From: Sutcliffiella horikoshii
Lineage (GTDB): Bacteria > Bacillota > Bacilli > Bacillales > Bacillaceae_I
Reading direction: 5' to 3'
Assembly (NCBI RefSeq): GCF_002157855.1
Contig: NZ_CP020880.1
Coordinates: 1,178,001 to 1,242,000, forward strand
Length of the DNA: 64,000 nt
The translations under genes were made by a program, and so were the position numbers. Positions within the stretch are counted from its first letter, which is position 1; each line of letters starts with the position of its first letter. The notes under the pieces were generated by a model that saw only the letters and a list, made by a program, of their open reading frames with translations, was not told the DNA's origin and made no database searches. Shown here one piece after another: positions 59,660 through 64,000 of this stretch.

Positions 59660-61855
59660 ATGAAAAGTGTAATAGTTGAGTGGAAGGAATTACTTACAAA
59701 TAAGAAAGTCCTCATTCCTGTTATTGCAGTACTATTAATTCCGTTATTATATAGCGGAATGTTCCTATGGGCTTTTTGGGATCCGTACGAGAAGCTAGAT
59801 GAACTCCCGGTGGCAGTGGTCAATTTAGATGAAGGTGCTGAGTATGAAGGAGAGTCATTAACGATAGGAAAAGACCTTCAAGAAAATTTGAAGAAAAATG
59901 ATGGTTTTAAATGGGAGTTTGTATCAAAGGAAATGGCATACGAAGGGCTGGACAAACAGCAATACTATATGGTAATTGAAATTCCTGATGACTTTTCCAA
60001 TAGTGCTACTACACTCTTAGATGAAAACCCTTCTTCATTGGAAATGAAATTTGTTCCAAATGAGAGTTACAATTTTCTTTCGGCACAGATTGGATCGACA
60101 GCAGTAGAGAAAATAAAAGAAGAAGTGTCCAAAGAGTTGACAAGTACTTATGCTGAAGCGATGTTTGCTAATTTGGAAAAGATGGCCGACGGATATAAAG
60201 ATGCTGCAGATGGGACTAGTAAACTGAACAATGGCGTTCATGTGTTACAAGATGGTTCTGTTGCTCTGAAAAAAGGATTGGAACAGGCTGCAGAAAAGTC
60301 GATTGTATTCCAAAATGGAGTTGGAAAGGTTTATGGTGGTGTAAAAGATGTCCATAAAGGAAATCAGGAGCTTTCAAATGGTTTGGGACAATTGCTTGAA
60401 GGTCATGGCAAATTGTTCTCAGCATCTGAGCAACTTCAAGCTGGAGCAGGAAGCCTTAACGATGGTGTAGCAAAGAGCAATGAAGGGTTGTCACAGTTGC
60501 AAGTTGCTCAAAAAGAACTCACGAATGGAGCAGGAAGCTTGGCAGAAGGTGCGGAGGAAATAAATGCTGGGACCTCAAAGCTTGAAGAGGGGGCCTTGCA
60601 AGCACAAGAAAAAGCGAAGCAATTGAATCAAGGAATGATTCAATTGAAAAAAGCACTTGAACCAATGATAGAGCAGGCAAGTGAAGAACAGCAAGCAGAA
60701 ATCAATGCTTATTTTGAACAATTGATTAATGGAAGTGGCGAATTTTCTCAAGGGCTGATGGCTCTTGAACAGGGAGCTTTGGAATTGAATGCAGGCACTT
60801 CTTCCTTAGCAGAGAATAGCAGAAAGCTTGCAGATGGCCATTTAAACTTTCAAACTGGTTTGACAGAATTGGCAAAAGGATCTAAGCAACTCTCAGAAGG
60901 TTCCACAGAACTTCTTAATGGCCAAACTGAATTCAACCAAGGGCTAACAGAGTTTGGTGAGAAATTGGGTGACGCAAATGAAGGCAGTAAAAAACTTGCA
61001 GAAGGGTCTAATCAGCTCTTAACTGGTATGGAACAGCTTGACGGGGGATCCAAACAATTTCAACAAGGTACAAAAGAGCTTGCAGAAGGTTCAAGTAAAA
61101 TCTCCTCCGGTTTGTATGAAGTTGGTGAAGGAACAGATGAACTAGAGGGGAAATTGAAAGATGCTTCTGAGAAGTCCGGGGACGTTAAGGGGACTGACAA
61201 AACCTTTAATATGATGTCTGAGCCGGTTAAAGTTAAATCAGAAGTGGAGAACGGGGTTCCTAACTATGGAACAGGCTTTGCGCCTTATTTCTTATCTTTA
61301 GGTTTGTTTGTTGGAGCTTTATTGCTATCCATCGTTTATCCAATGCGCAATCCGGCTGGTGAGCCTCGCTCAGGGACTGCATGGTTCGCAGGTAAAGTGG
61401 CAGTTCTCGCAGTTGTAGGGATATTGCAAGCACTACTAGCTGATGCTGTGTTGATCTATGGATTAGGTGTAGAAGTGAAGAGCATGTGGTTATTTATTTT
61501 GTTTAGCATAGTTACCTCTTTTACTTTTATTGCACTTGTACAGTTTTTAGTAACGACACTAGGAGACCCAGGTAGATTTGTTGCCATTCTTATTTTAATT
61601 TTGCAATTAACAACAAGTGCGGGAACATTCCCGTTAGAGCTAATTCCAAACGCCCTTCAACCGTTCAATTTACTGTTGCCGATGACTTATTCAGTGTCCG
61701 GCTTCAAAGCAGTCATATCGAGTGGTGATCTTGGGTACATGTGGGAAAATGTATGGATATTAGCTGGATTCATGTTTAGTATGCTTGCAGGTACATGGGG
61801 ATACTTTGTTTATAAATTTAAAAAGCAATACCATTCCCCAGTTGAAAAATCATAG
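59660..61855 (+). CDS. yhgE: YhgE/Pip-family membrane protein with extracellular coiled coil
   Basis: A 731-residue protein. One N-terminal membrane helix (about 17-38) is followed by a long extracellular region (about 40-530). From residue 180 on this has many 7- to 14-residue repeats of the type LxxGxxxLxxG (for example LAKGSKQLSEGSTELLNG). Five C-terminal helices (about 545-720) form an ABC-2-like membrane domain. Relatives include the phage infection protein Pip of lactococci and ESX/type-VII-associated proteins. Start ATG behind GGAGGTAATAAAA. Probably a cell-surface structure or transporter. Confidence 0.9.
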   Translation: MKSVIVEWKELLTNKKVLIPVIAVLLIPLLYSGMFLWAFWDPYEKLDELPVAVVNLDEGAEYEGESLTIGKDLQENLKKNDGFKWEFVSKEMAYEGLDKQQYYMVIEIPDDFSNSATTLLDENPSSLEMKFVPNESYNFLSAQIGSTAVEKIKEEVSKELTSTYAEAMFANLEKMADGYKDAADGTSKLNNGVHVLQDGSVALKKGLEQAAEKSIVFQNGVGKVYGGVKDVHKGNQELSNGLGQLLEGHGKLFSASEQLQAGAGSLNDGVAKSNEGLSQLQVAQKELTNGAGSLAEGAEEINAGTSKLEEGALQAQEKAKQLNQGMIQLKKALEPMIEQASEEQQAEINAYFEQLINGSGEFSQGLMALEQGALELNAGTSSLAENSRKLADGHLNFQTGLTELAKGSKQLSEGSTELLNGQTEFNQGLTEFGEKLGDANEGSKKLAEGSNQLLTGMEQLDGGSKQFQQGTKELAEGSSKISSGLYEVGEGTDELEGKLKDASEKSGDVKGTDKTFNMMSEPVKVKSEVENGVPNYGTGFAPYFLSLGLFVGALLLSIVYPMRNPAGEPRSGTAWFAGKVAVLAVVGILQALLADAVLIYGLGVEVKSMWLFILFSIVTSFTFIALVQFLVTTLGDPGRFVAILILILQLTTSAGTFPLELIPNALQPFNLLLPMTYSVSGFKAVISSGDLGYMWENVWILAGFMFSMLAGTWGYFVYKFKKQYHSPVEKS

Positions 61856-61880
61856 TTGAGTTAATAGATTATTAAGCTTA

Positions 61881-61912
61881 GGAGGCCGCATTAATTTGCG
61901 GTCTTTCTTGTT
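61881..61912 (+). terminator. Terminator of yhgE
   Basis: GGCCGCA and TGCGGTC pair around a short AT loop, followed by TTTCTTGTTCTTT. Confidence 0.65.
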
Positions 61913-62008
61913 CTTTAGGAGATTATAAAAAAATTGAATTGATGATAGTCTTCAGAGTAATTCTTGACGCCGGAATGAACATTTCGGTGGTAACAAGAAA
62001 TTGGGAAA

Positions 62009-62400
62009 AGAGAGGTCCTCATCGCCCGTATGAAGACATGATTGACGAGAAATCAGGAGGAGAGAAGTCCTCATCGGCGTTATGAAGACATCAGTGACGG
62101 GAAATCAGGAGGAGAGAAGTCCTCATCGGCGTTATGAAGACATCAGTGACGGGAAATCAGGAGGAGAGAAGTCCTCATCGGCGTTATGAAGACATCAGTG
62201 ACGGGAAATCAGGAGGAGAGAAGTCCTCATCGGCGTTATGAAGACATCAGTGACGGGAAATCAGGAGGAGAGAAGTTCTCATCGGCGTTATGAAGACATC
62301 AGTGACGGGAAATCAGGAGGAGAGAAGTTCTCATCGGCGTTATGAAGACATCAGTGACGGGAAATCAGGAGGAGAGAAGTCCTCATCGCCAATATGAAGC
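62009..62400. repeat. 52-bp tandem repeat array (about 7.5 units)
   Basis: The marker TCCTCATCG (or TTCTCATCG) recurs at 62016, 62068, 62120, 62172, 62224, 62276, 62328 and 62380, exactly 52 bp apart. Each unit runs ATGAAGACATCAGTGACGGG, AAATCAGGAGGAGAGAAG, TCCTCATCGGCGTT. The central units are identical apart from a C-to-T in two; the end units are diverged. The period is not a multiple of three and no frame crosses it. GAGGA/TCCTC can form a small hairpin per unit. Confidence 0.95.
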
Positions 62401-62621
62401 TCTTGGTGACAAGGGGTTTTATTGAAATAGTCAAATATGGACGCAAAAGGAAGATCCGGCCAAGGTCAATATTTCAAAACTATGCGAAAACCGAGAAAAC
62501 GTCCCAAGAGATTATGATTTTGGGACCGATTTTTTGCTCGCGCTAGTGATTTTGTTCTTTAATTTAACTAATTGTAAAATTTTTATTGAAAACACTTACA
62601 TTTCCTTTTATACTAGTAGTT

Positions 62622-62636
62622 ATGAAAACGATTTCA
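62622..62636. promoter_or_regulatory. cre (CcpA-binding) site upstream of the LacI-family gene
   Basis: ATGAAAACGATTTCA fits WTGNAANCGNWNNCW completely and is nearly palindromic. It could bind CcpA or the encoded LacI-family protein itself, since the family shares such sites. Confidence 0.7.
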
Positions 62637-62679
62637 ACCATTCTACTAACCTATTATTTCAGCTAAGGTGGCGAGACTC

Positions 62680-63690
62680 GTGGCAACAATAGAAGATGTA
62701 GCAAAACTGGCAGGGTTATCAAGGACCACTGTTTCCCGTGTCATAAATAACCACCCGTATGTATCGGAAAAGAAGCGTGTACTTGTATCAAATGCAATGA
62801 GTGAACTTGGTTATGTTCCAAATTCATCCGCAAGAAGTTTGAGGAGCCAGAAGACAGAGATGGTTGCATTGCTCATACCTCGTGTGATGAATCCGTTTTT
62901 CAGTGAACTGATCGAACGGATGGAAATGGCTGCGGCCGAAAACGGCTACCAGCTCATCATCTGTCAGACAAAGTATTCAAAGAAAAAGGAACTTGATTAT
63001 TTGAACTTGTTAAAAACGAAGCAAGTGGACGGGATTATCCTTTCCTCCATACAAAATGACTGGAATGTAATAGAACCGTTTTTAGAATATGGACCGATCG
63101 TTTTGTGCAATGAGTTTGAAGAAGATGCGGATGTACCGTCTGTGAGGCTTGATCAGACATATGGCGGCTACATATCGACTAAGCATTTATTGGAACTTGG
63201 TCATCGCAAAATTGCCTATTGTACTGGCGGCTATAAAAGCAATGTTGCCAAAAGCAGGGAGGCAGGCTTTAAAAAAGCACTTGCGGAATTCAATGTGGAA
63301 TTTTATGAAGAGTTCTCTTTTCGTGATGCCTTTACCATCGAGGATGGGAGAAGGGTATTTCAAGAAATTCTAGAGTTGAAGGAAAAACCAAGTGCCATTT
63401 TCACAGGTGGGGATGAAGTGGCAGCCGGTATCATTTCAGAGGCAAAGCGTTCAGGCTGGAAGATTCCTGAGGATCTTGCAGTAGTGGGCTTTGACAATCA
63501 GGCTATTACGGAGCTAGTGGAACCGACCATCACAACCGTGTATCAGCCGATTGATGAAATGGCACGTAAAGCCTTCCAGGTCATGATGGAAAAGGTGAGT
63601 TCCAAACGCTATCGTCACAAAGAAATATATGAATACGATCTCGAGCTTATCGTTCGGGAATCAACGGTCAAACAAGGGGTTTACGTATAG
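62680..63690 (+). CDS. LacI-family transcriptional regulator
   Basis: A 336-residue regulator. The DNA-binding domain (1-55) is MATIEDVAKLAGLSRTTVSR followed by VINNHPYVS, with the hinge ARSLRSQKTEM. The effector domain (60-336) has VALLIPRVMNPFF, DGIILSS, PSAIFTGGDEVAAGI and DLAVVGFDN, of the sugar-binding type. I chose GTG 62680, eight bases after AAGGTGG, over the GTG at 62668 inside it. A perfect cre-like palindrome lies 44 bp upstream. No sugar genes are adjacent within the window, so the effector cannot be named. Confidence 0.9.
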   Translation: MATIEDVAKLAGLSRTTVSRVINNHPYVSEKKRVLVSNAMSELGYVPNSSARSLRSQKTEMVALLIPRVMNPFFSELIERMEMAAAENGYQLIICQTKYSKKKELDYLNLLKTKQVDGIILSSIQNDWNVIEPFLEYGPIVLCNEFEEDADVPSVRLDQTYGGYISTKHLLELGHRKIAYCTGGYKSNVAKSREAGFKKALAEFNVEFYEEFSFRDAFTIEDGRRVFQEILELKEKPSAIFTGGDEVAAGIISEAKRSGWKIPEDLAVVGFDNQAITELVEPTITTVYQPIDEMARKAFQVMMEKVSSKRYRHKEIYEYDLELIVRESTVKQGVYV

Positions 63691-63697
63691 AATACAG

Positions 63698-63733
63698 AAA
63701 AGAGCACTTATGGGGATGAGTGCTCTTTTTGTT
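63698..63733 (+). terminator. Terminator of the LacI-family gene
   Basis: AAAAGAGCACT and AGTGCTCTTTT are perfectly paired, then a further T-run. Confidence 0.9.
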
Positions 63734-63801
63734 GTTTTATACTACATTGAATTATGTTTTTCGTATCAAATTTGTATTTTGCTTACCATATATTCGCTAA
63801 A

Positions 63802-64000
63802 TAGAGGTTAGGGGTCATCAGATTTGTGATTTGGTACCCCCTATACTTAAGTAATAGAGGTTAGGGGTCATCAGATTTGTGGTTTGGTACCCCCTATACT
63901 TAAGTAATAGAGGTTAGGGGTCAACAGAGATGCGCTTTGCTTACCCTAATACGAGCCAAATAGAGATTAGGGGTCAACAGAGATGCGCTTTGGTAACCCC
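63802..64000. repeat. 53-bp tandem repeat array, continuing past the window
   Basis: TAGAGGTTAGGGGTCA (or TAGAGATTAGGGGTCA) starts at 63802, 63855, 63908 and 63961, each 53 bp apart. Units 1-2 are almost identical; units 3-4 form a second subtype (AACAGAGATGCGCTTTG). Each unit holds GGGGT near the left and ACCCC or ACCCT near the right, so each can fold into a hairpin. No frame spans it. Confidence 0.92.

Noticed and set aside
62009-62400. Possible CRISPR array
   Set aside because: The 52-bp units are contiguous with no variable spacers, and no cas genes are near; it is a plain tandem repeat.

Overview
The window comes from a spore-forming, low-to-moderate GC Bacillus-type firmicute (Bacillaceae). 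The evidence is an alpha/beta small acid-soluble spore protein, YheC/YheD spore-associated ATP-grasp proteins, Hpr/ScoC, PrsA, YhaL and YjcZ-type peptides, strong AGGAGG-type ribosome sites and many GTG/TTG starts. The gene order follows the Bacillus subtilis yhe-yha-ecs-hem-yhg block almost gene for gene: bmrC/bmrD, sspB, yheE, yheD/yheC, yheB, yheA, yhaX, hemZ, yhaR, yhaQ/yhaP, yhaO/yhaN, yhaM, yhaL, prsA, yhaJ, yhaI, hpr, yhaH, trpP, serC, hit, ecsABC, yhaA, hmoB (yhgC), pbpF, hemEHY, yhgD/yhgE. No rRNA, tRNA, prophage or CRISPR array was seen. I cannot name the species.

Layout. 1-4.7 kb: end of a heterodimeric multidrug ABC exporter, then a cystine-type ABC importer. 5-10 kb: a flavin oxidoreductase, a frameshifted DUF805 gene, an SASP gene, the sugar-importer ATPase msmX under a cre site, and a PucR-type regulator. 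10-15 kb: four tightly coupled ATP-grasp genes of the YheC/D type, where I recall B. subtilis having two. 15-26 kb: yheBA, yhaX, hemZ, a cluster of very small membrane peptides, a fatty-acid-type pair (MaoC-like and yhaR) behind a FadR-like operator and a cre-like site, and the yhaQP ABC exporter. 26-34 kb: SbcCD-like yhaO/yhaN, an MFS pump, the exoribonuclease yhaM, yhaL and prsA. 35-41 kb: YjcZ-type peptides, yhaJ, a frameshifted yhaI, hpr, yhaH, trpP with a TRAP-type leader, serC and hit. 41.6-42.3 kb: a 750-bp gene-free stretch with repeated CACCTCAT motifs and a minus-strand terminator, possibly a non-coding RNA. 42-50 kb: ecsABC, yhaA, a PAP2 phosphatase and a LiaFSR-type cell-envelope stress system. 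50-62 kb: hmoB, pbpF, an orphan PAS kinase, hemEHY, and yhgD/yhgE with a matching operator in front of each. 62-64 kb: a 52-bp tandem repeat array, a LacI-family regulator with a perfect cre, and a 53-bp tandem array running off the end.

The strongest structure outside genes is a family of about 12 GC-rich, roughly 125-130 bp intergenic repeats with complementary ends. Eight of the copies form four head-to-head pairs, giving composite inverted elements of up to about 344 bp. Two genes (DUF805 and yhaI) each appear broken by one missing base in a homopolymer, so sequencing or assembly error must be excluded before calling them pseudogenes. Functional themes are envelope maintenance (bmrCD, liaFSR, pbpF, prsA, ecs, yhgE), haem synthesis and use (hemZ, hemEHY, hmoB), sporulation, and CcpA/FadR-type carbon control.
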